DNA of 64,000 nucleotides from Liriodendron chinense (GCA_003013855.2 PVNU02001548.1:2418001-2482000); one strand, 5' to 3'. Counted from the stretch's first letter, positions 12,165 to 24,720 are shown. Made by a program: numbers and translations. The notes: generated from the sequence alone by a model not told the origin.

Positions 12165-12850
12165 TCAAGGCAGCCCCAACTAATATTTATTGGTCCATGA
12201 TCTAGTAGGCAGGAATTCCAACAGTATATCTTAGCCATGTGATTTAACCTATTGAATTATGACAAGGTTGCCATTTTATCTTGTAAAAGTAAAAAAATTT
12301 CCTTAGTTAAAATAATATTTTTACCCTTTCAAAATGTGATTCACATTAGATAGGTGCACATATTTTTTCTTTAATTATATAAGAGACATAAAGTTTCCTT
12401 ACCATATTGCAGGTATCCAATATAACAAGGGCATGAGAGCCTGTTATTGACCATCTTTTCCACCAACATGGTCCATAAAAAGTCTTACCCTGAAGATCAC
12501 ATTTTAGAGAAATTCAAACCGATCTACTCACCAAGCGACACCGGCACGGGTACGTTGCCTATCCATTATTTCCAACAGTGTGGTGGACCTGATGAGCTAC
12601 CTAGCGTGAATTGATGTTTTTAGGTAATCTTCAGGGTGGGGTCTACATTTTTAATGGTATTGATGTCTTCTACTCGTGGCATGTTGGGTGCAAAGGGAGT
12701 GCTCTGCCACAAGGGGTGGTACCTTTACCCCAGGCATTTTTTTTTTTTTTTTAGTCATGCAACGCACCCACCCTATTAGCTGCCGCAACGCGCCCACCAG
12801 TCAGACGATGCACCCACCCACCTGTGGGGTTAGTGTGTCTCCTTAGCATT

Positions 12851-13050
12851 TGAACCTGGGCCACAAAAGTTTTCAACGGTAGGTGTTTACTTCCTTCTAT
12901 GTCCTGTGGAATGGTCCACTTGAGCTTTGGATATGCTTCAATTTTGGGATTATGCCCTCAAATGAGCTGGAAAAACAAATTATGACCAGCATACATTAAA
13001 CACATACATCACGGTGGGTCCCATAGAAAATACCCATCACAGTATAGAGT
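12851..13050 (+). repeat. Right half of an inverted-repeat element
   Basis: Right-arm words run from GTTTTCAACGGTAGG to ACACATACATCACGGTGGG. The matching left half lies downstream, at 13425-13562, instead of upstream. Confidence 0.7.
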
Positions 13051-13424
13051 GGTGAGCTCCTCACTGGATGTGTGCCACGTGTGTGGTGGGTGACTTACTG
13101 ACTTTGGGTGTACCAGCACGCATTATAGTCCTGCTGAATAAGTTGGGTACAAACGTACATAGGCAACTCCCTCAAAAATGCTTGAAGCGTTGCTACCCGT
13201 CTGTACGCATTAATGAAAATAGCTAACTACCATTCGTTCGTTGGTTGGAGGTGTTGCTCCATTGCCTAGTCTTAAAACCATGTGGTAATCACTTTTTTGT
13301 TTTAGCCAACTGCATAGTTAAAATCATATGTTTATTGCGATGTTCGGAGCTATATTGTACCCAGAACTGAGGTCCAACGTCTCACAAATTGACCGGATTG
13401 TGTAGTGAGGTGCTCACCATGCTA

Positions 13425-13562
13425 GTGGATTCTCTTGGGGCCTACCGTGATGTGTGTGCTTAATCTGCGCTGTCCATCTATTTTACCAGCTCATTTTAGT
13501 ATATGAGCCCAAAATTGAAGCATATCCAAAGCTCTAGTGGACCACACCACAGAAAACAGTGG
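13425..13562 (+). repeat. Left half of an inverted-repeat element at the duplication junction
   Basis: Left-arm words run from GGATTCTCTTGGGGCCTACC to CAGTGGGGAAT and then break abruptly into CAGCCTTCC, the start of the repeated block. The breakpoint lies inside the element. Confidence 0.7.
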
Positions 13563-14175
13563 GGAATGACAGCCTTCCATTGTGATTTTTGTTTCCTTGC
13601 ATATAGTGCTCTCATGAACCATCTGTACAACTGGGCCCACAGTCAGGTAATCCAGACTGTTGATATTAAGGTTCGTACTGTGGATGGGAGATTCCCCCAA
13701 CATATCTCAGATTAGAATTTCCTAACCGTTTGATAAGTTGCTGATAGACGATTAGGTGAAAAGGACAGATCTGGTCCGGATAAATATTTGGTGGCTAGGA
13801 TGTACCAACCTCGATGAGTTTTCGGCCATCCCTCATCTATTGTGGGTCCATGATATCAATGGTCTGGATCAATGAACCATGGGCCCCACTCATAGTAAAT
13901 AGGTGCATCAGGACTTCAAATGGGTATTTGGTATGCCCAGTCTCTCACGGACGCGGCTTCGGTGGATCCCTCACTGTGGGGCCCACCGTGATGTATTTTT
14001 TTTTTTTTTTTTTTTATATCCACGCCGTCCATCCATTTCGCCGGATCATCTCAGAGCATGAGCCCAAAAACACAGAAGGTCCAAATCTCAGTTTAGATTG
14101 GGTACAAATCTAAGATGAACTGAAATCGGACAATTGGATTTCTAACCAAAACTGCTTACAACAGAAACATAAACG

Positions 14176-14212
<37 letters not shown>

Positions 14213-14454
14213 TATGAAAAACCTATCAAAAAGTCCAATCAATCTGAACCATTGGGGAGCTTTCTCGATCGCCACCCTAGAGGGCAAGAATAATTTTCTA
14301 GCCACCAGGGTGGCCGGGCCCCCACAAATCAGGCCCACATCACATTGGCACATGAACCATAGGAACACCTCTTCAGTAAATGTTGTGGCAAATTCTTTAG
14401 TAAAAGGATGTCCAACACTCCACGAAGAAACAAAATCCGCGGGTACAAGACCTT

Positions 14455-14480
14455 CTCCGCTTTGATACCATGTGAAACAA
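14455..14480 (-). other. Antisense copia primer-site remnant
   Basis: GCTTTGATACCATGTG is the reverse complement of an LTR end plus an initiator-Met primer site. This marks a fragment of an antisense copia element, LTR to the right. Confidence 0.45.
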
Positions 14481-15497
14481 CCACTTGACCTGAGGCTGGT
14501 GGATGGTCAACAAAGGGATGTGAAAAATAGACTGGTTCTCTAAGCCCTTGTTGTAAAATAATTTAGTGCTTGTTCTAAGCAAACCGTATTATTTGCTAAT
14601 GCATATAAAACGTTTATTATACAATACAGGTTTTATACATCTTATACATCGCAGGTCAGAAATGCATGAAGTAAGCGGTGTCTTTTGTAAAATACGGTGT
14701 ATGAAATATTTTTCAAAAGAACTGTAAATATATGTATATAAATTGAAGCGATAAGAAGAGAGTCTATCTAGAATAATCAACGACGGAAGAAGTCTAGAGT
14801 ACAATAACCAAAGTTGAAAATTCGCAATGGCGAAAATGGCTGTGTAGCTCTCGTGACTGACAAATCAGTTGGTCTGTCTAGTCACACCGTCGCCATCCAA
14901 TTGAATTGGGTGGGTCCTAAAACTTCTTTGAAAGAGAGTTCATTGGACAATTAGTAAATTCGTCAATTAAGACTAGTTCAAATACATTAATTATATAATT
15001 TTTTAATCGGATAACTAAAAATTATTAAATTCATGAATTTGGTGTGCACCAAAACATGTACATATCATTACATATTGTTTGTTGGTGGTAGGTTCTTGTT
15101 TATTACAAGGGAGAAGGTATACTGCATTGGAATAAGAGATTAGTTATTACTAAAGAATAGTTTTCTTGATACCCAAAGCATCTTCCAAGTGGACTAGACT
15201 CGCTATGTTACAACCGTGTTTGGTAGGCTCACCAAACTGATGCAAGTCAATGATGGTGCACGTGGAATTGCTGAATAGTTAGCCAATTTGCGTAGGTCAC
15301 TGCACATAAGCCACTCTAATCAAATGATTTTTATCAAATGATCTCACGGTGGGTCAAGGTCTGGTCCTCAATAGAGTGGAATGACGGAATGGAATTCATA
15401 TAACCAAACCCAATTAATTGGTACAGGGCTTAGATGATGATGATCATTTTGCAGTACACATGAGCAAGATTTGGGCCATTTAACATTTTATGGGCCA

Positions 15498-15611
15498 TGG
15501 GTCCTTACTCATGGCTCTGTGGTAGACTCACTAGAGTTTCAACACTAAGGTCATGGGTTTGAATACCCATTGCGGGTTTGTGGGTGCATACGTCTCAAGG
15601 AAAAGAATTTT
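15498..15611 (+). mobile_element. tRNA-derived SINE with target duplication and empty-site proof
   Basis: Flanked by TTTTATGGGCCA at 15486-15497 and 15612-15623. The paralogous site in copy A (12145-12160) has one such word and no insert. The body has an A-box-like ATGGCTCTGTGGTAGACTC and a B-box-like GGGTTTGAATACCC, the internal RNA polymerase III promoter of a tRNA, and ends in a T run. About 114 bp. This is the reference copy for the family in this window. Confidence 0.88.
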
Positions 15612-16380
15612 TTTTATGGGCCAGCATATGTTCAAGGCAGCCCCAGCTAATTATTGGTCTACAGGAATTCCAACAACATACCTTAGCCGTGTGATTTAGC
15701 CTATTGAGCAATAGTGATTAGCCTATTGTGCATAATTTTCACGGGCTTATATTGTTCATGGTATTGATGTCCTTACATCAGACAAGTGCACATATTCTTT
15801 TTTAAGCTATATAAAAAATGTAAAGTCTTCTTACTGGATCACCGCAAGTATCCAATATAATAAGAGCGCAGGAGCACATGTAACGTACTGTCTTTTCCAC
15901 CAACATGCCCCCATAAAAAGCCTTACCAAAAGGATTATCTTTGATGAAATTCAAAGCAATCCACTCACGAAGTGACACCTGTACACAGCTTATCCATTAT
16001 TTCCAACGGTGTGGTGGACCTGATGAGCTACAATCCTGAATGTTAATTGTAGGTAATCTTCACGGGCCTACATCGTTCATGGTATTGATGTCCTCCACTA
16101 GTGGCATGTTGAGTGGAAAGGGAGTGTTATATGTACCGCAAGGGGTGGTACCTTTTCCGTAGGCATGGTTAAAAGCCTTTGGTGACTTGAACTGAGTGCC
16201 TTGTCTTAAAACCATGTGGTAATCACTCTTTTGTTTTAGCCCGTACATTTAACGTCCACCAACTGCATAGTTAAGATCATATGTTTATTGCGATTTTCGG
16301 AGCTATGTTGTACCTAGAACAGAGGTCCAACGTCTCACAGATTGACGCGGACTGTGTAGTGAGGAGATCACCATGCTAAT

Positions 16381-16826
16381 GGATTCTCTTGGGGCCTACC
16401 GTGATATATGTGCTTAATCTGCACTGTCCATCCATTTTGCCAGCTCATTTTAACGTACGAGCCCAAAATTGAAGCAGATCCAACACTCTAGTGGACCATA
16501 CCACAGAAAATAGTGGGGAATAATGTCTTCCACGGCAAAAACCTTTCTAGGGTCCACGGTGATGCTTATTTGTCATCCAACCTATTCATAATATCACGCA
16601 ACCTTGGATGAAGGGAAAGCACAAATATCAACTTGATACAAAACTTCTATGGCCCACAAGAAGTTTCCAATGATAGGGCGTCTACTTCTCTTTATCTCAT
16701 GTGGTGTGGTGCACTTGAGTTTTGTATATGCTTAAATTTTGGGCTCATGCCTTAAAATGAGCTCCAAAAACAAATGGACGGCATAGATTAAACACATACG
16801 TCGCGGTAGGTCCCGCATAGAATCCC
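16381..16826 (+). mobile_element. Complete inverted-repeat element (MULE-like), 446 bp
   Basis: The left terminus GGATTCTCTTGGGGCCTACC pairs with the right end, whose reverse complement begins GGATTCTATGCGGGACCTACC. Inside, the order is CCGTCCATCC arm, GAGCCCAAAATTGAAGCAG, centre, then the mirrored arm. No coding frame. Confidence 0.75.
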
Positions 16827-16848
16827 CACCACACAGAGTAGAGTTGTG

Positions 16849-17391
16849 TGCGAGCTAAGCTAGCTCGGTTAACTCGCTTGGCTCGGCTCGAGCCAGTTTG
16901 ATTCAGCTCAATTCAAAGGTTGGGTTTGAATTAAGCCAAGCTATTTTTCTAAGCTCGAAATGATTTTCAAGTTGAGCTTGAGCTAACCTAAGCTTGATTT
17001 GACTTGGCTCGAAGTTTGGAAGTTAGCTTGATCGAAGCTTGATTTGGTGTAGCTTGGCTGACTTAGTTGGAAAAGTATGTTTTTTAGTCCCACATTAGAA
17101 GTGAGCAAAGAAATGAAAGGTGAAACTCTCTATTAGAGTAAGTGGGGGATGTAAATGAGCTTTGGGTTGCATTTGAACCTGATTTTTAATAATTTTAGGC
17201 TTGACTTTGGGTTGAGCCTATTTAAAATTTTATTCTTTTCAGGCTTGAATTCAGCTTAAATTGATCTTGAACTCAGCTTAAAAGCTCGATTGAGCCAGCT
17301 CGAACATGCCAGTCTAGCACGATGGCCAAGCCGAAGCTAGGCTATTCAGTGTCCGAGCCTAGCTCCAACATGGCTGAGCTCGGCTCGTGAT
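16849..17391. mobile_element. hAT-like non-autonomous element rich in GAGCTCGGCTCG words
   Basis: Flanking 8-mers are GAGTTGTG (16841-16848) and CAGTGGTG (17392-17399), each one change from GAGTGGTG at the uninserted site in copy A (about 13057). The ends (TGCGAGCTAAGCTAGC and, on the reverse strand, ATCACGAGCCGAGCTC) are loosely inverted. The 8-bp duplication suggests hAT. No transposase. Confidence 0.6.
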
Positions 17392-17600
17392 CAGTGGTGA
17401 GCTCCACAACAGATGTGTGCCACGTGTGCAGTGGGTGACTTTGGGTGTACCAGCACACACATTATTGTCTTGCTGAACAAGATGGGTACGAACGTATTTA
17501 AGCAACTCTAAAATGCTTGTAGCGTCGCTACCTGTTTGTCGGCATTTATGAAAATAGCTAACTACCATTCGTTGGTTGGAGGTGTTGCTCCTTTGCCTTT

Positions 17601-18638
17601 AGAGCCACGTTATTTGCATCCATGTCATTGGATTACTCACGTGCCACACGTATACTATGATCTGAACCATACATCCCATGGGCTCTATCATTTATTGGCC
17701 ACCTACTAAAGTTTGCTTTGATTGGATTGTTCTCACTAAACGTGAGCTTTTGCTGATTGGATTGAAAGGTTAGGATTTGTCTATATAATGTGCTTTTATT
17801 TAATATGGTTCATTCATTTTTCAGTCAAGAAAATTAACGGTTTGGATCTCATCCATTTATCCCATGTGTGAATCAATGAGATGCCGCACGGTACTTGCCA
17901 TGCGTCGAAAGGTACTGGACCCGCACCCATAAGAAAATTCTCATGCTCCCTTCTCCGCACGCAACTCTACACGTAAAAAGTCTCTAACTGGGGCCTGTTG
18001 GGGACATCTGAACCGTGGACAAGGTGGGACACGATGTACGGATGAACCAGGACAAGCCAAACATATATTTGGGATGTGGACGGTTGCAAGTTCTTTAAGC
18101 ATGAACTATTCTCGTACAGGTGTGATGTACTGATGCGTGCCTGTTTAGTGGAGCATGCACTTTTACACATCACACGTGTCTAACTGGCACGCGTAGAGAA
18201 CATCCGAGCCGTGCACAAGGTGGGCCACGTTGTACGGGTGAACCGGCACAAAAATCAGGCTGGTCCACTCATAATTGGACCGTTGCAAGTTCTTTTAAAC
18301 CATCAAATGGTCTTGTAAAGATATGGTCCACCCCTAATAGTGGGCCCAAGCTACTAGCTGGGTGGACTCCACACCAGTGACAGTGACACGCGTACCCCAA
18401 CTTTCTCAGTTCTAATGAAGATAGAGTGGCGTGAAATCCCAGCAAGCGAACCACCACTCAACGTCCTCAAGACGGTGGACCTAACATCCGATCTGATGGC
18501 TCAGGTAGAGAGAGCAGTTGCCTTTAGTTCTCTTTTTAAATACTCCGGCTGTATATGAAGCTTGATACGCAGGCATTCTGAAATTGTAATTCCGGGCATT
18601 CACTCAAATTGAACCGAGTAAAATACGGAACTCACCAT
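17601..18638. other. Non-coding stretch
   Basis: It contains two similar segments (GGCCTGTTGGGGACATCTG near 17992 and GCACGCGTAGAGAACATCCG near 18186, each followed by ACAAGGTGGG), an old small duplication. No gene. Confidence 0.4.
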
Positions 18639-18657
18639 CCCCCCCCCCCCCCCCCCC
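18639..18657. repeat. 19-C homopolymer followed by an A run
   Basis: Uninterrupted C tract, then ACA and 14 A residues. Confidence 0.95.
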
Positions 18658-18674
18658 ACAAAAAAAAAAAAAAA

Positions 18675-19790
18675 GAAGCAAAAACACTGACCTCTGATTC
18701 GTGGACACTTATTTATTCGTGGATTTTTTCATTCATAACCACCCAATAAATGTCCATAAATCCAATGGTGGATGACCAATTAAGTGCAATGTTTAGTTCA
18801 TGCAATGTCTAAACTGGGATATTTATTCTGGACAGTCTACGCAAAATAATTTAGAATTTTATGCAATTTCTAAGTAATTTGGATCTATAATTTGGACGGT
18901 TTATATGAATTACATGTATGCATGTATGAAAATTTGTAGTGCCTGCGTATCATTCATTCATCACCACTTATTAAAGCTTTTCTCTTTCATAAAAATGTCT
19001 CATGCAATTTTAGCCATTTATAAATACTTTTCTATTGTTTCTAATATTTGGTACATGTGATGTGTGCATCAATGTTTTAAATAGCAAATAATGTATAGCA
19101 CGTAACATTTTCTCCTCTTAAGTGTGAAGCGTACGTTATATGACGTGCAAGTACACTATCCACTACTAGGATTTTAATTAAGGATGTGCTTAATTAGTTA
19201 TACTAATTCATGATATTCTACATTGAATAAGACTGATTAATAATGAAATTTAACAAACTTTTATCATATTTGGTGTAATTAAACGCAACATAAAATAATA
19301 AGAAAGGACAATGATTAAATATAAAGATAGAGAAATAACAATAAAACTGATTTAATATTGTTACTTATATTATTTTACTAAAAGTATTAAATAAATAAAT
19401 TAAATTTTAAATAAAATATGTAACAAATCATTCGAAACATTATCTCATTTTAAAGTCATAATGAAAAATAAATTGTCACGTGTAATGTGGTCTATGTAAC
19501 GTGTAGCCTATGTATTTTATCATGTAATGTAGGCCACACATGACTAAAGATATTTTTATAAGCTACGTAGCGTAAAGGCTAAATTAAGCTAATAGCATAG
19601 CTATTTAAAATACTGATGCATGTGTGTTTTTGACATGAGTTCTACCCTTTTAAGAAGACTTTAAATTCCAGTGGGCTGTTTGTGAGAGATCTAAAGTATT
19701 CTCATCCTTTCATTCAGGGCTATTTGGATTTGGCAAAGTTGTGCCGTAATTAATTAGTGTAAGTGTTAAGCATATGGTATAAGTGCTAAG
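18675..19790. other. AT-rich non-coding stretch
   Basis: No gene, repeat boundary or RNA gene seen. Confidence 0.4.
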
Positions 19791-19795
19791 CACAT

Positions 19796-21290
19796 TGTTG
19801 TTGTTGAATTTTGTAGATAAAGTATTTGGTATAAGTTTAAGTGTGTTATGTCTTATCTGAGATCCTTGTGAAGACGAGTGTTATCTTTGGTATTTATCTC
19901 AACATCAAGACTATATCGACTCTACAATAGAAGTTGCGGCAAAGCTTCACAGATAAACCATATATGCCAAAAAGTAAAATTGACCATAGGGATGACCCTA
20001 AGTTAGGTGAATTTATATGACTTTTGAGTTATTCTTTATAAATCTTTTTTAAAGTCATAGTTTAAGGAAATTCGACTAGCCTAACCCTATATTCGGTTAA
20101 TCCAAGAATTTTCGACCAAGTTTCTAGCAATCATAATTGAAAATTTCAGAGGACATTCGGTCAGCTCGACCCTGTATTCGGCCAGCCGAACAGGCTTCGG
20201 TTAGCCAAAGGGTGTTCGGTCAAGTTTGGCCAAATTTAAAACTATTTTTCAGACCCTAAACTCAGGTTGGCTGAACCCTATCTCGGGTCATCCGAAGTGT
20301 ACTCAGGTCAGCTAAACCGCTTCTCGGGTCAATCGAATTTTGAACTAATCCTTATCCCACGAAATCTGATAGCCGTTGGGATAAATCAATTAGAACTTAG
20401 GTTAGCCGATGACATAACTTTTAGACTATAATAGGGCTTTCTTCTCTCTATTTTCTATCAAGAAAAACATGAAAGTATTTTCTCACTCTGGTGAAAAAGT
20501 CATCAATTATAGTTTAGGTATTTACTCTTAATTCCTAGTTTATTATATAGCTATCTCAGTTCTCTTCTCAATTAATCTGACTATTTATGAGAAGACTTTT
20601 CTCAACTCGAAAATTGAGAATTGAAATTGCATCTTTTAGGAAAACTCTTTTAGAAATTCCTAGATTCATTTTGTTCGAGCTATATCAGTTTACCTTCTTC
20701 AAAGATCGGATCGCTACACCATTGAAGCTTCATCTCTGCTAAACTTCATCATCTTTTACTTTAAGAAGATTGGTAATATCCTTCCTCTTATCTCTTTGGG
20801 TTTGTTTGAGATTGCCCGTGAAAATATTATTTAAGGTTTTGGTGATAGCCTGGAAAAATCACTTAAGGTTTTATTGTGATAACTTGTGAAAATCGCAATC
20901 ATTGTATTAGGTTTTAAAAGTGAACCTGTGAAAACTTTTTTTATAGTGAAAAGTCAAAATTACAAGGAGAAGTAATTTTGGGAGTGGAGTGGGAATAGTT
21001 GTTTTAGCACCGAATCACTATAACTCTTTATGTTGTAGTGATTGATTATTCTTTTTTTTTTTTTTTTATATGTTGTGACATCTTAAATCGTGAAATAAGG
21101 TTGGCCTACTTAAATTCTTAAGTGAAAGGTTTTCCTACGATTTGAATAAGATTTCATATTGTTAATCGTCTGGTTTATTCTTGTTGATCTTATGATTTTA
21201 CTCTGATTGTATTTTTGAGATTGCAAGAATTTGGTGGTCCTATTCATCCCCCCCCCCCCCCCCCCCCCCCCCCCACCCCTCCAAAAATCA
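19796..21290 (+). repeat. Probable degraded LTR-retrotransposon segment
   Basis: Repeated CGACC(C)TGTATTCGG and GCCAGCCGAAC words (20.16-20.34 kb) resemble the palindromic GC blocks of the copia LTR at 1078. The segment ends with TTGGTGGTCCTATTCATCCC and a C run, as seen downstream of some plant copia LTRs. No coding domain. Confidence 0.4.
21248..21274. repeat. 27-C homopolymer
   Basis: Uninterrupted C tract. Confidence 0.95.
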
Positions 21291-21561
21291 TTTTCAATTA
21301 GTCATGGATAACAATACATGTCCATGGTTTGTTAACCCCGTTAACCGTGGAAGCTAAGGCTTTGGATAAGTGGTCATGTATAGGAAACCACTAGATCATG
21401 AATTGGTTGGATGGTGATGGGCTGGGTAGCTCGCCCAACCCAACTTGGGATGAGCTTTGACCTACTAACTTAACCATTGGATGAGCTTTAGCCTTGCATG
21501 AATGCCTCAATCAAATTTAGGTTTAAGCTTGGCCTCAAGTAATTTTAGCGAAACTACACCT

Positions 21562-21680
21562 GGATCCATAGCTCAAGTGGTCGACCGAGTGAAGTTAGTC
21601 TCGTCTCAACACTGAGGTCATGGCATCAAGTCCCATAGTGGGGGTGTGTGACTAACAAGGAGGTGGATGTAGTAACAACC
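21562..21680 (+). mobile_element. tRNA-derived SINE
   Basis: Same family as 15498-15611: ATAGCTCAAGTGGTCGACC (A-box side), TCAACACTGAGGTCATGG, then CATCAAGTCCCATAGTGGGG in place of the B box. It ends in ACTAACA words like the copy at 4151. Confidence 0.6.
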
Positions 21681-22240
21681 CAAAATAAAAAGTAATTTTA
21701 GCCAAACTTGGCCCGACCTGACCCAACCCAAATTTATACGTAGATGTCTTCTACTAACATATCATTCTAATAATTGATTAGGCAATCCATCCATCTTCAA
21801 TATAGATTGTTGGTTTCATTATTCTTAATTGTCTACTTCTTTGTGAATGTGTAGCTCGCTCAATCAATGGATAGAGTAGGAGCATTTAAGTGGGAAATAA
21901 GGATTTCCATTAAGTTTTCGAGTTGAATCAAGCCAAATTTTTTAGGGCAGCTTTAGGTTTTGAGTGTCTACGTCAGTCTCAAGCCTAGCCTAGTTTGGTC
22001 CAAACCTAACCCACCACCACCCAAAAGGAATGATGGTTTCTTATGTAGAGGTGAAACTACTTACGAATAACACCTTATAATTTAGTTGTATGTTAGTATT
22101 ATACTTATCTATGCATTTGCATGACATGTTTACATTTATCATATTTATCAATGAGTACGTTCCATTTATGCACACACGCCTCTTTAAATGGTAGAATCAA
22201 TCCTATTCATGTTCCAGGGTATTTCTCAAATAAGGAGAGT
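21681..22240. other. Non-coding stretch
   Basis: No gene. It has words like CCAAACTTGGCCCGACCTG, reminiscent of the hAT-like element at 54.4 kb, but no ends. Confidence 0.35.
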
Positions 22241-22800
22241 TGATGTAGAGTGGTCCATCGATTATTTCATGGCCCAGATGGACCAAAAGAAGATCGATTG
22301 AGGTCGGAAGTGATCTGGACCATTAGGACCGTAAAACGGTCGTATCTCGCAAACCAGAATGAGTTTCTTGACATATAATATCTGATTTTGGGGGTAGCTC
22401 GAGCTACTTTAGCCAACCAATCCCTCTATGTGGGGTTTCCCGCACCAGATTTGCGAAATTTGACCAAATCGATGGTCATTAGCTTAATTTTATTTCAATT
22501 TTACTATCTATACTAAGTTTTGTTTTAATCATAACTTTTGATCCGTGGGATTTTAGAGTTTGTGCCCTACATGAAAAGGACTTAGAATAATTAGTAGAAC
22601 AATGTGGTTGGGCCTAATTGAAAACTTTCTATTTTTTGGCCGAAAACTATGAGTTCTAATAGGATTGAGAGACTTCTATAAATAATAAGTTTAAGTCGAG
22701 TTTTCTAAGAGTTTGAGTTTGAGTTGGAGTCTATACTTTACCTAAGGCTTTAATTCCGTTTTAAGGATTCAATCAATTATTCAAAATTAATTTTTTTACA
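22241..22800 (+). repeat. Possible solo LTR
   Basis: It begins TGATGTAGAGTGG and ends TTTTTTTACA, an LTR-like TG...CA frame, with ACCGTAAAACGGTCGTATCTC inside, a phrase I associate with plant LTRs. No matching target duplication was found. Confidence 0.3.
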
Positions 22801-22859
22801 GTGATTGACTTCCCACGCCCTCCCTGTGTCAAGAGTTAGCAATATCAGGTCCATGGCTA

Positions 22860-22950
22860 GTTGTGGTTCCAACCTATGACTCAATGGTAGATATATAGAG
22901 TGTTGGATGGGTTCGAGTATCCATGTGGCGTGTGTGCACTTAAGGGGGGG
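22860..22950 (+). mobile_element. Degenerate SINE
   Basis: CCTATGACTCAATGGTAGA (A-box side) and GGGTTCGAGTATCC (good B box) are spaced as in the 15498 copy. Confidence 0.5.
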
Positions 22951-24289
22951 GAGGGGAGTCCATGAATAGCTGGCAAGCAAGATAGTTTGGGGAGTATTTA
23001 AAAACACCAAATGTTAGGTATCTATTTAATAAATATTAGAAAATATGGGGAGTAATGCCTGAATGTTGGAGACAATAGGGGGATATTTATGGAAAAACAT
23101 TTGCATTTAAGTTCTTCTTGTCGTACAATCCGACAAACCATTGGGTCCAAAACATTTCAAAAACCACACCCATCACCATCATAACCATCGGATCACTAGA
23201 CAGTCAAATGGACCGTCAAGATTTACTATTTACAATGCAATAATCTGAACAATGTATTTTCTAGCCAATATTATTATGGTTCCAAAGAATCACTTTTGAC
23301 AGAATCTGTTCCACTGACTTTCTATGGCAAAGGACAGCATACAGATGATGGGATCATATCACATCTGTTGTCTCTTTCATGGTAGCCCTTGTAATGTGTG
23401 CTGGGCCCATGGACAGGAAGTGGATTTGCTGGTGACCCTGCCACCAGGGATATCGCTAGTGGTATAGATGAACAGATGTCCAAAACATCTGTGGTCTCTT
23501 TCATAGGATTGGGGGACATATATTGGACGGTTAGAAATGAAAATTAATTGGGTTTAGATGAACATTTCCTCAGTGCCGGCGTATCAAGCTTCATTTGCTG
23601 CTGAGTATCATATAACCCCTTTCTTCTCAGTTATGATAGTTGACCACCATTTAAAAAATGGTGGTGAATCTTCAACAGTGCACATGCGTGACTTTACTGT
23701 CATCTAAACCGTCCAAATTGTTGACCCGATTGTGAATTGAGCACGACCCAAAATTTTATTGATAATGTGAAAGAAACCATCTGATTTTATCCATGGACTT
23801 GAGACCACTCATTATTTAACTCTTAAACATTGGTTTGATCGCCATAAATTGAATGGCTAGGATTGATCTAACATTATAATTTTAGAGGTATGTTCCATCT
23901 AAGTGTACACCGCAATTAGGATGGTCTGGACGGTCGTACGTTACTTCTACATGTGAGTAGGATGGTCATCAACATTTTAAAAATAGTGTGTAAACAACCA
24001 CAGGATTCTAAACCTTTCTTCCAAGCAAAGGTCTCAAGTCCAACTGGTTGAACCACAACGTATGGTTCACCCAGCGATAACTTGCAACCTTTTATATGTA
24101 TACACAACCCAATCAGTCCAATAGTCTGGCCCGTTTCGTTGGCATCTGGAAACCCTTTTCCAACTTAAAATCTGGATTCTAGTAGAATCTGATTTTTACT
24201 GGGGTGTTTGGTCGCAAGTTCCAGCCAAAGAGGATTTTATCTGGAAACCTAAATTAAGTGAAACCGGGATTAGTGGAAATGGTGTGGGC
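22951..24289. other. Non-coding stretch
   Basis: Short shared repeat words only. No gene. Confidence 0.4.
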
Positions 24290-24720
24290 GACCGATTCTA
24301 CGGGAGGGAAAAGAGGTGAAAGTGAGTGTCACCACCTCCATGTATGCGTTGTACATCTATGTTGTATATGTTTTATATCTCCACGGTCCATTAGTTTTGA
24401 AATCTCAATTAAGGGCATTGGACAAAAAATGAGGCAGATCTAAATCTCAAGTGGGCCTTTAGTTTTGAAATCTCAATTAAGGGCATTGGACAAAAAATGA
24501 GGCAGATCTAAATCTCAAGTGGGCCTCACCACAGGAAAACAGTGTTGATTGAATGTCCACCGTTAAAAACTTCCTAGGGCCCACTATAATATTTATTCGC
24601 CATCCAACCTGGCCATCTGTCTTGCAGGACTATAATAAGCCAGGGGTAAAGTTCTCAGGTGGATCTGAAGCCCAAGTGGGCCATGCCACAAGCAACGGTT
24701 GGAACACAATCTGAATTGCA
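24290..24720 (+). mobile_element. Diverged inverted-repeat element with internal 68-bp duplication
   Basis: It has left-arm words (TGTTTTATATCTCCACGGTCC) and the core AATGAGGCAGATCTAAATCTC. The stretch starting TTAGTTTTGAAATCTC at 24391 repeats at 24459 with no differences. Confidence 0.6.

Larger units (their letters stand above)
10130..13562 (+). repeat. Segmental duplication, copy A main block
   Basis: Long stretches match 14141-17600: ACCAAAACTGCTTACAA and AAACCTATCAAAAAGTCC (10.14 kb and 14.15 kb), GTCTATCTAGGACAACC (11.26 kb and 14.76 kb), TATCCATTATTTCCAAC (12.56 kb and 15.99 kb). In copy A the block starting TGGTGAGCTCC (13.06 kb) precedes the block starting TCTTAAAACCATG (13.27 kb). 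In copy B this order is reversed, so the duplicates are permuted. Each side of copy A carries half of an inverted-repeat element that is whole in copy B. Confidence 0.8.
13563..17600 (+). repeat. Segmental duplication, copy B
   Basis: It is the counterpart of 6973-7640 plus 10130-13262, without the 2.5 kb between those blocks. It has gained a SINE (15498-15611) and a hAT-like element (16849-17391), both absent from the matching positions of copy A. A 35-A run is at 14176-14210. Confidence 0.8.

Noticed and set aside
15505..15560. Possible tRNA gene
   Set aside because: A- and B-box words are present, but no cloverleaf acceptor stem can be formed and the segment has SINE-type flanks.
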